DNA of 64,000 nt from Streptomyces sp. PTY087I2 (lineage in GTDB: Bacteria > Actinomycetota > Actinomycetes > Streptomycetales > Streptomycetaceae): positions 210,863-274,862 of the forward strand of contig NZ_LZRD01000009.1 in assembly GCF_001687325.1 (NCBI RefSeq). Direction: 5' to 3'. A model generated the notes under the pieces. That model searched no databases. It was not told the origin of the DNA and saw nothing but the letters and a program-made list of their open reading frames with translations. This document shows positions 8,504 through 16,566 of this stretch, piece by piece (the stretch's first letter is position 1; each line of letters opens with the position of its first letter). The translations under genes and the position numbers were made by a program.

Positions 8504-9127
8504 TCAGCGCTGGGAGCGGGTCCGGCCGGCGAGCGAACGGGCCGGACCGCGGGTGGCCGCCGGGCCGGGCTCGGCGGAGGGCTCGGTGGCGGCGGCCTCG
8601 GCGAGGCGGACGAGCCGGGACTCGCAGTGGTCGAGCCAGCGGGCCTCGGCCTCCGCCTGGAAGATCAGCTGCTCCACGACGAGGAGCCAGGCGACCTCGT
8701 CCCGGTTGGCGGGGACGTCGGCCAGGGCCTGGGCCTTGAGCCGGGTGTAGTCCTGCATCGCCTTGAGCGTGTGGTGGCGCTGGGACTGGATGACGTCCCG
8801 GATGTCGACGCCCGGGGCCCCCACGGCCATGGCGAGCTTGATGGCCAGCTCGTCGCGGGGCGGACTGGTGCGGTCGACGGGGGTCTCGAACCAGCTGCGC
8901 AGTTCGGCGCGTCCCTCGTCGGTGATCGCGTAGAGGTCGTGCCCGGCGTCGTCCGAGCCGTCCTGGACGATCAGGCCGTCGCGCTCCAGACGGCTGAGCG
9001 TCGTGTAGACCTGGCCGACGTTCAGGGGCCAGGTGGAGCCGGTGCGCGACTCGAACTCGGTGCGGAGCTGGGACCCGTAACGAGGGCCCCGCTCCAGCAG
9101 GGCCAGCAGGCCGTGGCGAATGGACAT
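8504..9127 (-). CDS. PadR-family transcriptional regulator
   Basis: A 207-residue regulator with a winged-helix N-terminus (SIRHGLLALLERGPRYGSQLRTEFE... NVGQVYTTLSRLERDGLIV) and a C-terminal helical Vir-type dimerisation domain, followed by a disordered Ala/Pro tail. PadR proteins repress adjacent exporter genes until a ligand binds. The start is taken as ATG 9127 because the N-terminal helix begins there; an in-frame TTG at 9163 lacks a ribosome site. Two ATAC-N3-GTAT dyads overlap the start, arguing for autorepression. It likely heads the operon with the ABC exporter. Confidence 0.92.
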   Translation of the reverse strand: MSIRHGLLALLERGPRYGSQLRTEFESRTGSTWPLNVGQVYTTLSRLERDGLIVQDGSDDAGHDLYAITDEGRAELRSWFETPVDRTSPPRDELAIKLAMAVGAPGVDIRDVIQSQRHHTLKAMQDYTRLKAQALADVPANRDEVAWLLVVEQLIFQAEAEARWLDHCESRLVRLAEAAATEPSAEPGPAATRGPARSLAGRTRSQR

Positions 9128-9149
9128 ACTGAGTATGTATACCGAGTAT
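9126..9149. promoter_or_regulatory. Two-dyad PadR operator over the padR promoter/start
   Basis: Two copies of ATAC-(T/C)GA-GTAT, at 9126-9136 and 9139-9149, with 13-bp centre-to-centre spacing. ATAC/GTAT half-sites are typical of PadR operators. The first dyad includes the ATG of padR, and the region on the minus strand is also the only AT-rich, -10-like sequence (TATACA), so bound repressor would block transcription start. Confidence 0.75.
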
Positions 9150-9197
9150 GTTCGTCCTGGCAAGTCTCGTCGGAGCCGGATCCGGGGGGTGTGACGC

Positions 9198-9971
9198 TCA
9201 GTTCGGGCGGCGCATACGGAATGCGAGGAAGCCGAGTCCCAGGCCGATCAGAGCGATGCCCGTACCGAGCGAGACCTCCTGCACCCGCCGTACGGCCGCG
9301 GCGTCCAGCGCCTGCCCGGACCGCTGCCCCGGATCGCGGAACGCGTCGGACGGCGGGGTGGAAGCGGGCAGGTCAACGGGGTCCGCGAGGGCTTCCTCGG
9401 CCTCCTCCGGCGGCTCCTCCTCGACGGGATCCTCGGCCCGCGCCAGCTCCATCGGCGACAGCGACCGCCCGGGACGCGCCTTGCCTGCCCCGGCCTCGCG
9501 CCCGGCCAGGGGGGCGGTCGACCCGGAGACGTCGGGCGAAGCGGAAGGCGAGGAGGACGCATCCGACGCCTCGGCCTCGGCCCCGGAACCGGCTCCGTCG
9601 GGGGTCTGCGCGCCGGCCTCGCTCGCTGCCGGGGAGGCCGGGCCCGGCCAGGTCCCCGACGCTCCGGAAGCCGGGACACCGGTGGGCAGGGGCAGCGGGA
9701 CGGGCAGCGCGGAAGGGAGCCCCGAGGGCGACGTGGAGCCCGACGCGGAGCCCGCCGGAACGGACGGCGGGGAGGCCGGAGAGGACGGGGCGGCGGATGC
9801 GGTGGCGGCGGGGCTCGACGTCTCCGGGGCCGTGGCGGTGACGGACGGCGGACCGTCGGGCGCCGATGAACCGTGCGCGGATCCGGCCGACGGCCCCAGC
9901 GCCGCTCCGGCCGCTGCCAGCAGACAGACCGCACACCTCGACGACCATGCGGCCGGAAGTCCTGGAGCCAT
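9198..9971 (-). CDS. Exported Ser/Pro/Ala-rich protein with C-terminal membrane anchor
   Basis: 257 residues of unrecognised family. It has a Sec-type signal sequence (CAVCLLAAAGAALGPSAGSAHG), then about 180 residues of low-complexity Ala/Pro/Ser/Glu, and ends with a single TM helix (VSLGTGIALIGLGLGFLAFRMRRPN) followed by a positive tail, like a membrane-retained surface stalk protein. There is no LPXTG motif. It stands alone between padR and a kinase gene. Function unknown; a structural or sensory wall protein is a guess. Confidence 0.75.
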   Translation of the reverse strand: MAPGLPAAWSSRCAVCLLAAAGAALGPSAGSAHGSSAPDGPPSVTATAPETSSPAATASAAPSSPASPPSVPAGSASGSTSPSGLPSALPVPLPLPTGVPASGASGTWPGPASPAASEAGAQTPDGAGSGAEAEASDASSSPSASPDVSGSTAPLAGREAGAGKARPGRSLSPMELARAEDPVEEEPPEEAEEALADPVDLPASTPPSDAFRDPGQRSGQALDAAAVRRVQEVSLGTGIALIGLGLGFLAFRMRRPN

Positions 9972-10116
9972 GAGATCAGCGTCACACGGGCCCCCGTATC
10001 CGGCATCCCGGACGCGGTAACCGGAAGTCAGGGGCCTGTTAACGGTCCACGTACCGGTCCATGACGAAGATCCGGCGAGATCCGTGAACCGTAACGATCA
10101 CCTTCGGACACCGACG

Positions 10117-10203
10117 TTTCAGGAGGGCTTGCCGGTGTTCAGGACGGCTTGCCCGTGGTTCAGGACGGCTTGCCGGTGGTTCAGGACGGCTTGCCGGTGG
10201 AGA
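10117..10203. repeat. Tandem 21-bp repeat duplicating the kinase gene end
   Basis: About four copies of a 20-21-bp unit (TTCAGGACGGCTTGCCGGTGG and variants). Read on the minus strand, each unit encodes TGKPS followed by TGA. The innermost copy is the real end of the kinase gene; copies at 10160, 10139 and 10119 repeat the stop downstream. The three 21-bp units keep the stop in frame. Confidence 0.9.
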
Positions 10204-11821
10204 CCTTCAGCTCGAAGTGGGCGCCGCGCTCAGGGACCGCCGTGCCGGAGGACGGGAACTGGCCGACGACCTGGCCGTCGGCGTAGGTGTTGCCCGGCTC
10301 CTCGATCTCCTTGATCGTCCACCCCGCGGCGGCCGCGCACGCCTTCGCCGAGAGGATGTCCTTGTAGACGAAGTTCGGTGCCTGGACCTTCTTCGGGTCG
10401 TTGGAGTCCTCGGAGGCGTTCGAGCACGCCGTGTCCTTCATCGTCCGGTTGCGCTCCGGCGGACGGTAGCCCTCCACCTGTTCCGTGCCCGAGTCGCCGC
10501 CCTTGCCCGCGTCGTCGTTCTTGTCGCCGCCCTGGAGGGCGATCGCGGTGATCAGGCCGCCGACGGCCAGCAGGGCCACGACGATCGAGCCGACGATGAC
10601 CGGCATGTTCCGCTTCGAGCCGCCGCCACCGGTGGTGCCGACGGCCGTCGCGTGCTGCGGGCTGATCGAGTACGGCGGCGGGGTCTGGTGCGACAGCTGG
10701 CCCGGGGTCGGGTAGCCCTGGACCTGGCCGGACTGCGGGTAGCCGTAGCTCGGCGTGGGCGCCGGGGTCGGCTGGCCGTACGGACCCGGCTGCTGGTGCG
10801 GATGCGGCTGGTACGGCGTCTGGACGCTCTGGGGCGCCGGGGTGCTCTGGTCGACCGGCGGGAACACCGCCGAGCCGACGCCGGAGCCGCTGTTGGCCGG
10901 CCCGCCGCCGGACACGATCATCGGGGCGCCGGTCTGGCCGCCGGAGGCGTTCAGCACGCGGGCGATCTCGTCGCGCATCGCGGCGGCGCTGGGGAAGCGC
11001 TCGTTCGGGTTCTTCTTGAGCGCGCGGGCGACGAGGGCGTCCATCGCCGGGGTGACCGACCGGTTGATGCTGGAGGGCGCGACCGGCTCCTCCTGCACAT
11101 GCGCGTACGCGATGGCCAGCGGCGAGTCCGCGTCGAACGGGATCCGGCCGGTGAGCAGCTGGAAGAGCATGATGCCCACCGAGTACAGGTCGGACCGGGC
11201 GTCGACGCCGCGGCCGAGGGCCTGCTCGGGGGAGAGGTACTGCGGGGTTCCGACGACCATGCCGGTCTGGGTCATCGAGGTGACGCCGGACTGCATGGCG
11301 CGGGCGATGCCGAAGTCCATGACCTTGACGACGCCGCGCTTGGTCATCATCACGTTGCCCGGCTTGATGTCCCGGTGGACCAGGCCCATCTCGTGGCTGG
11401 TCTCCAGGGCGGCGAGCACGTCAGCCGTCACCTTGAGGGCCTTGTCGGCGGGCATCGCGCCGTGATCGCGGATGTCGGCGGCCAGCACCGAGCCGAGCGG
11501 CTGCCCCTCGACGTACTCCATGACGATGTACGGCATCAGCGCACCGCCGAGCTCGTCCTCGCCGGTGTCGAAGACGGAGACGATGTTGGTGTGCTGGAGC
11601 TTGGCGACGGCCTGCGCCTCGCGCCGGAAGCGCTCGCGGAAGGACTGCTCGCGGCCGAGCTCGGTGTGCAGGGTCTTGATGGCGACCTGGCGGTCCAGGG
11701 CGGAGTCGTAGGCCAGATATACGGAAGCCATCCCGCCCTCGCCGAGCAGGTCGCGCAGCTGGTAGCGGCCGCCCGCGACCGCCCCGCCCGCATAGCGGCC
11801 CTGTGCGCCGTCCTGGCTCAT
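10181..11821 (-). CDS. Membrane Ser/Thr protein kinase with PASTA-like ectodomain
   Basis: A 546-residue Hanks-type kinase. The catalytic domain spans residues 20-285: Gly loop LGEGGMASVY, VAIK lysine, HRDIKPGN catalytic loop, DFG, activation segment with Thr/Ser (TSMTQTGMVVGTPQYLSPEQA). A Pro/Gln/Gly-rich juxtamembrane linker of about 110 residues leads to one TM helix (VIVGSIVVALLAVGGLITAIAL, about 407-428) and an external domain resembling one PASTA repeat (GQVVGQFPSSGTAV near the end). PASTA kinases sense muropeptides or lipid II and regulate wall growth. ATG 11821 is preferred over ATG 11830 because GAGGGGG then sits 9 nt upstream. It is divergent from a second kinase gene, and its 3' end is tandemly duplicated. 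Confidence 0.93.
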   Translation of the reverse strand: MSQDGAQGRYAGGAVAGGRYQLRDLLGEGGMASVYLAYDSALDRQVAIKTLHTELGREQSFRERFRREAQAVAKLQHTNIVSVFDTGEDELGGALMPYIVMEYVEGQPLGSVLAADIRDHGAMPADKALKVTADVLAALETSHEMGLVHRDIKPGNVMMTKRGVVKVMDFGIARAMQSGVTSMTQTGMVVGTPQYLSPEQALGRGVDARSDLYSVGIMLFQLLTGRIPFDADSPLAIAYAHVQEEPVAPSSINRSVTPAMDALVARALKKNPNERFPSAAAMRDEIARVLNASGGQTGAPMIVSGGGPANSGSGVGSAVFPPVDQSTPAPQSVQTPYQPHPHQQPGPYGQPTPAPTPSYGYPQSGQVQGYPTPGQLSHQTPPPYSISPQHATAVGTTGGGGSKRNMPVIVGSIVVALLAVGGLITAIALQGGDKNDDAGKGGDSGTEQVEGYRPPERNRTMKDTACSNASEDSNDPKKVQAPNFVYKDILSAKACAAAAGWTIKEIEEPGNTYADGQVVGQFPSSGTAVPERGAHFELKVSTGKPS

Positions 11822-12183
11822 GACTTGCATCCCCCTCGGCGGCGCGCGGTCGCACGCGGTGTTTCTGTCCGACGTGTTTCTGTCTGACGTGATTGCGTGC
11901 GGCGCGGTTCCCGTACAACGCGATTACGCGCCAAGTCTGCCGTAGGGGTCCGACACGTCAAGCCGGGTGCCCGTTCCGTGACCCTACGCACAAGAAGCGT
12001 CTCGGAAGCGTTACAGGAAACGCATCAAATGCATCGGGAGGACGCGCCGGGCGGTCCGATGATCCTGCCGGAGCGGAACCGGGGTGTCCGGCGGAGGCTG
12101 TAGCGTGACGTGGCAATGCAGCAAGTGCAGCAAGGCACCGTGAGAACCCGCGGACGCGCGGACAGATACGACGGCGAGGACTG
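11822..12183. promoter_or_regulatory. Divergent promoter region between the two kinase genes
   Basis: A 362-bp non-coding interval. It contains two adjacent 15-bp repeats at 11859-11888 (GTGTTTCTGTCCGAC and GTGTTTCTGTCTGAC), a GCGTT-N6-AACGC inverted repeat at 12008-12023 overlapping a direct AAGCGT pair, and a TAGCGT -10-like hexamer near 12101 upstream of the rightward kinase. No open frame here has a convincing start or codon bias. Confidence 0.5.
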
Positions 12184-13773
12184 ATGGCACCCGATTCCGA
12201 AGCAAACGGCGGCGGAGTCTCGGATGGCACCGACTCCTGGGGCGTCGGCGGCGTCGTCGGTGACGGCCGTTACCGGATGACCCACCGGCTCGGCCGGGGC
12301 GGCATGGCAGAGGTCTACGCGGCGGAGGACGTCCGGCTCGGACGCACGGTCGCGGTGAAGCTGCTCCGCTCCGATCTGGCCGAGGACCCGGTCTCCAAGG
12401 CCCGCTTCACCCGCGAGGCACAGTCCGTCGCGGGCCTCAACCACCATGCGATCGTCGCCGTGTACGACTCCGGCGAGGACGTCGTGGGCGGCCAGACCGT
12501 CCCGTACATCGTGATGGAACTGGTCGAGGGCCGCACGATCCGCGATCTGCTCCTGACCGCCGAGGCCCCGCCGCCCGAGCAGGCGCTGATCATCGTCTCG
12601 GGGGTGCTGGAGGCCCTCGCGTACTCGCACCAGCACGGCATCGTGCACCGCGACATCAAGCCCGCCAACGTGATCATCACGGATTCCGGCGCGGTCAAGG
12701 TGATGGACTTCGGCATCGCCCGCGCGCTGCACGGCGCGCAGTCGACGATGACCCAGACCGGCATGGTCATGGGCACGCCGCAGTACCTCTCCCCCGAGCA
12801 GGCCCTCGGCAAGGCCGTCGACCACCGGTCCGACCTGTACGCCACCGGCTGCCTGCTCTACGAGCTGCTGGCGCTGCGGCCCCCGTTCACCGGTGAGACC
12901 CCGCTCTCGGTGGTCTACCAGCACGTCCAGGACCTCCCGGTGCCGCCGTCCGAGGTCTCGGACGTGGTGCCGCCGGAGCTGGACGGGATGGTGATGCGCT
13001 CGCTGGCGAAGGACCCGGACGACCGGTTCCAGAGCGCCGAGGAGATGCGCGGACTCGTCCAGTACAGCCTCCAGATGCTCCAGGTGCAGGGCGGTCACAC
13101 GGGCACCTGGAACACCGGCCCGGTCACGCTGCACGAGGGCGGCCAGACCCCGCCGCACGGAATGACCGGCTCCACCCGCGCGATGGGCACGGGGCACCCG
13201 ATGCACGGGGACACCTCGCAGGGCCCGATCCTGCCCCCGTACAACCCGGACGACGGCGGTTACGACGGCGGCGGGCAGCGGCGCTCCGGCGGGCGCGGCA
13301 AGATGTGGCTCTTCGTGCTGCTCGCGCTGATCGCGATCGGCGCGGGCGTCGCCTTCGCCCTCAACGCGGCGCAGGGCGACGACGACAAGAAGAAGCCGGT
13401 CACCCCGTCCACCTCGGTCAGCCAGTCCGAGGAGGAGCCGTCGGACGAGCCGTCCGAGGAGGAGAGCGAGGAGCCGGAGCAGCCGGACACCTCCAACGGC
13501 GGTCAGACGCAGCCCAACCCGCCGCCGTACACCCCTCCTCCGACCCAGAGCCAGCCCTCGTTCACCCCGGACCCGACCCCGACCGACACGGACGCCGGTA
13601 CGTCGGACGGCAGCACCAACGAGGGCGGCAGCGGGGAGCCCACGGGCGAGCCCACGGACCCGACGACCGACCCGGGTACCTCGGCCGGAACCGACGACGG
13701 TGGGGCCGGCGGGGACGACGGCGGTACGGGGACGACGCCCGGCGACACGTCGCTGGGCGCCACGGCGGGGTAA
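12184..13773 (+). CDS. Membrane Ser/Thr protein kinase with Pro/Thr/Glu-rich ectodomain
   Basis: A 529-residue kinase related to its divergent neighbour, especially in the activation loop (STMTQTGMVMGTPQYLSPEQALG). Domains: kinase about 30-295 (LGRGGMAEVY, VAVK, HRDIKPAN, DFGIA), a Gly/His-rich linker, a TM helix (MWLFVLLALIAIGAGVAFAL, about 376-395), then about 130 residues rich in Glu, Pro, Ser, Thr and Gly with no PASTA repeat. The ectodomain looks like a flexible wall-spanning tether rather than a ligand pocket. A GAGGA ribosome site is 4 nt before ATG. The pair probably arose by duplication and lost or swapped its sensor domain. Confidence 0.92.
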   Translation: MAPDSEANGGGVSDGTDSWGVGGVVGDGRYRMTHRLGRGGMAEVYAAEDVRLGRTVAVKLLRSDLAEDPVSKARFTREAQSVAGLNHHAIVAVYDSGEDVVGGQTVPYIVMELVEGRTIRDLLLTAEAPPPEQALIIVSGVLEALAYSHQHGIVHRDIKPANVIITDSGAVKVMDFGIARALHGAQSTMTQTGMVMGTPQYLSPEQALGKAVDHRSDLYATGCLLYELLALRPPFTGETPLSVVYQHVQDLPVPPSEVSDVVPPELDGMVMRSLAKDPDDRFQSAEEMRGLVQYSLQMLQVQGGHTGTWNTGPVTLHEGGQTPPHGMTGSTRAMGTGHPMHGDTSQGPILPPYNPDDGGYDGGGQRRSGGRGKMWLFVLLALIAIGAGVAFALNAAQGDDDKKKPVTPSTSVSQSEEEPSDEPSEEESEEPEQPDTSNGGQTQPNPPPYTPPPTQSQPSFTPDPTPTDTDAGTSDGSTNEGGSGEPTGEPTDPTTDPGTSAGTDDGGAGGDDGGTGTTPGDTSLGATAG

Positions 13774-13824
13774 GGCACCCACCGGAGCCGGCCGGCGCAG
13801 GCCGGTTCGCGCCTCGAAGGCCGT

Positions 13825-13860
13825 TCACTCCGTGAAGGCCGCTCACTCCGTGAAGGCCGC
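13825..13860. repeat. 18-bp tandem duplication of the APH-gene end
   Basis: TCACTCCGTGAAGGCCGC occurs twice in perfect tandem (13825 and 13843), with a partial third copy before. On the minus strand each unit reads AAFTE followed by TGA; the copy at 13843 is the genuine stop, the other repeats it in frame 18 bp downstream. Confidence 0.9.
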
Positions 13861-14922
13861 GCACACCGCCTCGTACTCGCGCGTCCACCACACCGCCAGG
13901 GCCGACACCGCGGGAAACTGCGGGTCGGCCCTGCGGTCGTCCAGGCGGTAGCGCCAGCGCAGTATCCAGAAGTCGTTGAGCCGCTCCCACCACACCCGGT
14001 GCACCGCGGCCGCCAGCTCCCCGGCCCCCGCTCCGGCGGCCCGCCGGTACGCACGGGCGTACGCGCGTACCTTCGCGAGGTCCAGCTCCCCGGCCGGCCG
14101 GACGAAGAAGATCGCCGCCGCCCGTACCGCCTCCTCGGCGCGCGGCTGTACGTCCAGCCGGTCCCAGTCCACGATCGCGACCGGGTCGGCGCCCCGGTAG
14201 AGCAGGTTCAGCGGGTGGAAGTCCCCGTGCACCCAGCCGGTGGCGGGCCCCTCGGGTGTGGGCGGGCGGCGGTGGGCGTGCTGTTCGAGCAGGGCGCGGC
14301 GCTCCACGAGCCGGTGCACGGCGAGTTCGTCGAAGGCGTCGCGCGGGGTGTCCCGGCCGTCCTCTCCGCGCGCGGCGGCCAGCAGGTCGTCGATCAGCGC
14401 GAAGGTGTCGGCGGCGTCGGGGCTGTGGTGTCCCGGCCGGGCGGGCGGGCTCGCGCGGGGCGGGCCGTCGCGCGGGGCCATCACCTGCTCCAGGCCGGTG
14501 TGCACGGTGCCGAGGAGCGTGCCGAGCCGGCGCGACTGGGCGAGGGTCAGCTGGGCGCCGACCCGGTGGAGGCCGTCGACCCAGGGGTGCAGGGCGTAGC
14601 AGCGTTCGCCGATCATGGTGACGGTGTCGCCCCGGGTGTCCGTCAGCGGCGGCACGACGGGGACGCCGAGCGACTGGAGGCGCTGGGTGGCGCGGTGCTG
14701 GCGCACGATCGCGGCGCGTTCGCCGCTGGTGTCGTCCAGGTGCCTCTTGTCGAGATGGTGCTTGAGGAAGTAGGAACCGCTCGTCGTGGAGACGCGGTAT
14801 CCGTGGTTCAGCAGGCCCTTGGTGATCGGCTCGCAGGCGAGCGGCTCGCCCACGCCCGGATATCGGCGCAGCACCTTGCCGACCGGGGGCACAGGTGGAC
14901 GAGTGACATATGAGCGCGGCAC
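13843..14922 (-). CDS. Aminoglycoside-phosphotransferase-fold kinase
   Basis: A 359-residue APH/choline-kinase family protein. It has the Brenner catalytic motif VHGDFHPLNLLYRG and the metal-binding VDWDRLD, an N-lobe lysine in SGSYFLKHHL, and long C-terminal helices. Members phosphorylate hydroxyls of small molecules (homoserine, choline, sugars, antibiotics); substrate not predictable. The GTG start lies 7 nt after TAACAT on the minus strand, consistent with a leaderless transcript. It is not clearly in an operon; the nearest upstream gene is 89 bp away in the same direction. Confidence 0.85.
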   Translation of the reverse strand: MPRSYVTRPPVPPVGKVLRRYPGVGEPLACEPITKGLLNHGYRVSTTSGSYFLKHHLDKRHLDDTSGERAAIVRQHRATQRLQSLGVPVVPPLTDTRGDTVTMIGERCYALHPWVDGLHRVGAQLTLAQSRRLGTLLGTVHTGLEQVMAPRDGPPRASPPARPGHHSPDAADTFALIDDLLAAARGEDGRDTPRDAFDELAVHRLVERRALLEQHAHRRPPTPEGPATGWVHGDFHPLNLLYRGADPVAIVDWDRLDVQPRAEEAVRAAAIFFVRPAGELDLAKVRAYARAYRRAAGAGAGELAAAVHRVWWERLNDFWILRWRYRLDDRRADPQFPAVSALAVWWTREYEAVCAAFTE

Positions 14923-15011
14923 TTACCAGATGTTAGATCACTCTGCGTGGCCGATTTGCGGACTTGCGGTGACGCCCACCGGTGCGCTAGAGGGGCCTGG
15001 AGGGGCACGTC

Positions 15012-15464
15012 TCAGAAGTCCAGCGTGTGTTCCGTGACGAAGTGCGGATCGACCCGGAGGTACGCCGGCGCGTAGGGCTCCCCGTTGACGCTGACGGGGG
15101 CCGCGCCGAACAGTTCCTCCTGCTCGGGGCGGAGGTGCACGATCTCGGCGGGCCCGGTGAACTGCACCGACCACAGGTTGCCGCCGTCGCCCGAGGCCGC
15201 GTCGTTGTAGTTGTCCGCCCCGTACGCGACGACGCTCCCGTTGCACGCCTCGTGATGGCCGAAACCCCGGTGCATCCGCAGCAGGATGCGGCCGTCGCTC
15301 ACGATGTGCCGGGCCACCGCCAGGAACGGCAGGGCCCGCATGCTGGTCGCGAGACGGCCGTAGCGGACCCGGCGGAGCAGATCGAGCGGCTCGGCCGGCC
15401 CGGTCCGCTCGATCGTGCCGACCGCGCGGCGTTCGCGGGGGGAGCCGTGGGAGTCGAAGGACAT
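15012..15464 (-). CDS. Pyridoxamine 5'-phosphate oxidase-like FMN-binding protein
   Basis: A 150-residue split-barrel protein: GRLATSMRALPFLAVARHIVSDGRILLRMHRG, then WSVQFTGPAEIVHL and VDPHFVTEHTLDF. The fold binds FMN or F420 in this superfamily. Length fits single-domain PPOX-class proteins. ATG 15464 is given; an in-frame GTG at 15473 would add three residues. It sits between the APH kinase and a NarL/DevR-type regulator, all leftward; in actinomycetes such FMN-binding proteins are often in DevR/DosR-type dormancy regulons, so the context is suggestive. Confidence 0.8.
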   Translation of the reverse strand: MSFDSHGSPRERRAVGTIERTGPAEPLDLLRRVRYGRLATSMRALPFLAVARHIVSDGRILLRMHRGFGHHEACNGSVVAYGADNYNDAASGDGGNLWSVQFTGPAEIVHLRPEQEELFGAAPVSVNGEPYAPAYLRVDPHFVTEHTLDF

Positions 15465-15557
15465 GGCTTCCACTGTCCCCCGGGCGTAGGGGCCGCGTAA
15501 GAGTCGCCTGCCCCGGGTGGCGCGGGACCAAAGTCCCGCCGCCCGGCGGCAGCGGGC

Positions 15558-16217
15558 TCAGCGGCGCTCGGCCTGGAGCCGTGCGACGTACGCGGCGGCC
15601 TGCGAGCGGCGCTCCATGCCCAGCTTGGACAGCAGGCTGGAGACATAGTTCTTGATGGTCTTCTCGGCGAGGTGCAACCGCTCCCCGATGACCCGGTTGG
15701 TCAGCCCCTCCCCGATCAGGTCCAGGATCTTGCGCTCCTGCTCGGTGAGGTTCGCGAGCCGGTCGTCGCCCTTGGCGGTGCCGCCGTCGCGCAGCCGCTC
15801 CAGCACCCGGGCGGTCGCCACCGGGTCCAGCAGGGATTTTCCGGCCGCCACGTCCCGTACGGCATTCAGCAGTTCATTCCCGCGAATCGCCTTCAGCACA
15901 TAACCCGAGGCCCCCGCCATGATCGCGTCGAAAAGCGCCTCGTCATCGGCGTACGAGGTGAGCATCAGGCATTTGATGTCCTCGTCCTGGGAACGGACTT
16001 CCCGGCACACCTCCACCCCGCTGCCGTCCGGCAGCCGTACGTCGAGGACCGCCACATCGGGCCGCGTCGCCGGGATCCGCGCCAGGGCGTCGGCGGCCGT
16101 ACCGGCCTCGCCGACCACCTCGATGTCCGGTTCGGAGGCGAGCAGCTCATGGACGCCGCGCCGGACGACCTCGTGATCGTCGAGCAGAAATACCGTGATT
16201 TTTCCTTCTTCGCGCAC
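15558..16217 (-). CDS. NarL/LuxR-family response regulator, DevR/DosR-like
   Basis: A 219-residue two-component regulator. The receiver domain has DDHEVVRRG acidic pair, phosphorylation Asp in [13 protein letters not shown] (about residue 58), Thr in [11 protein letters not shown] and conserved Lys in YVLKAIRG. The C-terminal LuxR helix-turn-helix is [44 protein letters not shown]. The pattern ([20 protein letters not shown]) is that of the DevR subgroup, which controls hypoxia/dormancy genes. The GTG at 16217 starts the canonical receiver; no cognate histidine kinase is adjacent. It is divergent from bkdABC. Confidence 0.92.
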   Translation of the reverse strand: MREEGKITVFLLDDHEVVRRGVHELLASEPDIEVVGEAGTAADALARIPATRPDVAVLDVRLPDGSGVEVCREVRSQDEDIKCLMLTSYADDEALFDAIMAGASGYVLKAIRGNELLNAVRDVAAGKSLLDPVATARVLERLRDGGTAKGDDRLANLTEQERKILDLIGEGLTNRVIGERLHLAEKTIKNYVSSLLSKLGMERRSQAAAYVARLQAERR

Positions 16218-16566
16218 GATCGCAGTCTCACATACTCGCCTCCCCTCCGCTCTTCCCTGGCGCTGATCCGCGGGATAACGTGCCGTTGTTCCGGCGGCCT
16301 GCAAGGCTGTTTCCAGTGCCCTGACCAGCAGCGCTTCGCGTTTTTTTCGATTTACTTGGAAATCCAAGCAAAATCGCAGGTCAGATAGGGTTTCGCAGTT
16401 ATGCGATGCACTGGGTAACGTGCCTATGACAGGGCGCTCGCCGGGGCACCTGTCACGCCTGTATCCCGGCCGAGAAGCACCCACCCCGTGCACGGGTCCG
16501 GACACAGGCGAGCCGCACTGGTCTCCCGGCAGACCCCGGGGGCCGGACCGACGGAGGAGCACGCAC
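16218..16566. promoter_or_regulatory. Divergent control region between DevR-like gene and bkdABC
   Basis: 349 bp without a credible gene, clearly more AT-rich than its surroundings. It holds an inverted repeat CTTGGA-AA-TCCAAG at 16355-16368, extended by flanking CGATTT/AAATCG arms to 16349-16376 and preceded by seven T; a CAGT-N10-ACTG dyad near 16395-16412; and TAACGTGCC twice (16276 and 16416). The ribosome site GGAGGAG is 7 nt before the bkdA GTG. Confidence 0.55.

Noticed and set aside
9128..9163. Upstream TTG start extending the PadR protein by 12 residues
   Set aside because: The extension would be encoded by the operator, has no ribosome site and does not extend the domain.
10117..10203. 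21-bp repeats considered as iterons or CRISPR
   Set aside because: No spacers and no replication gene; the units are copies of the kinase gene end.
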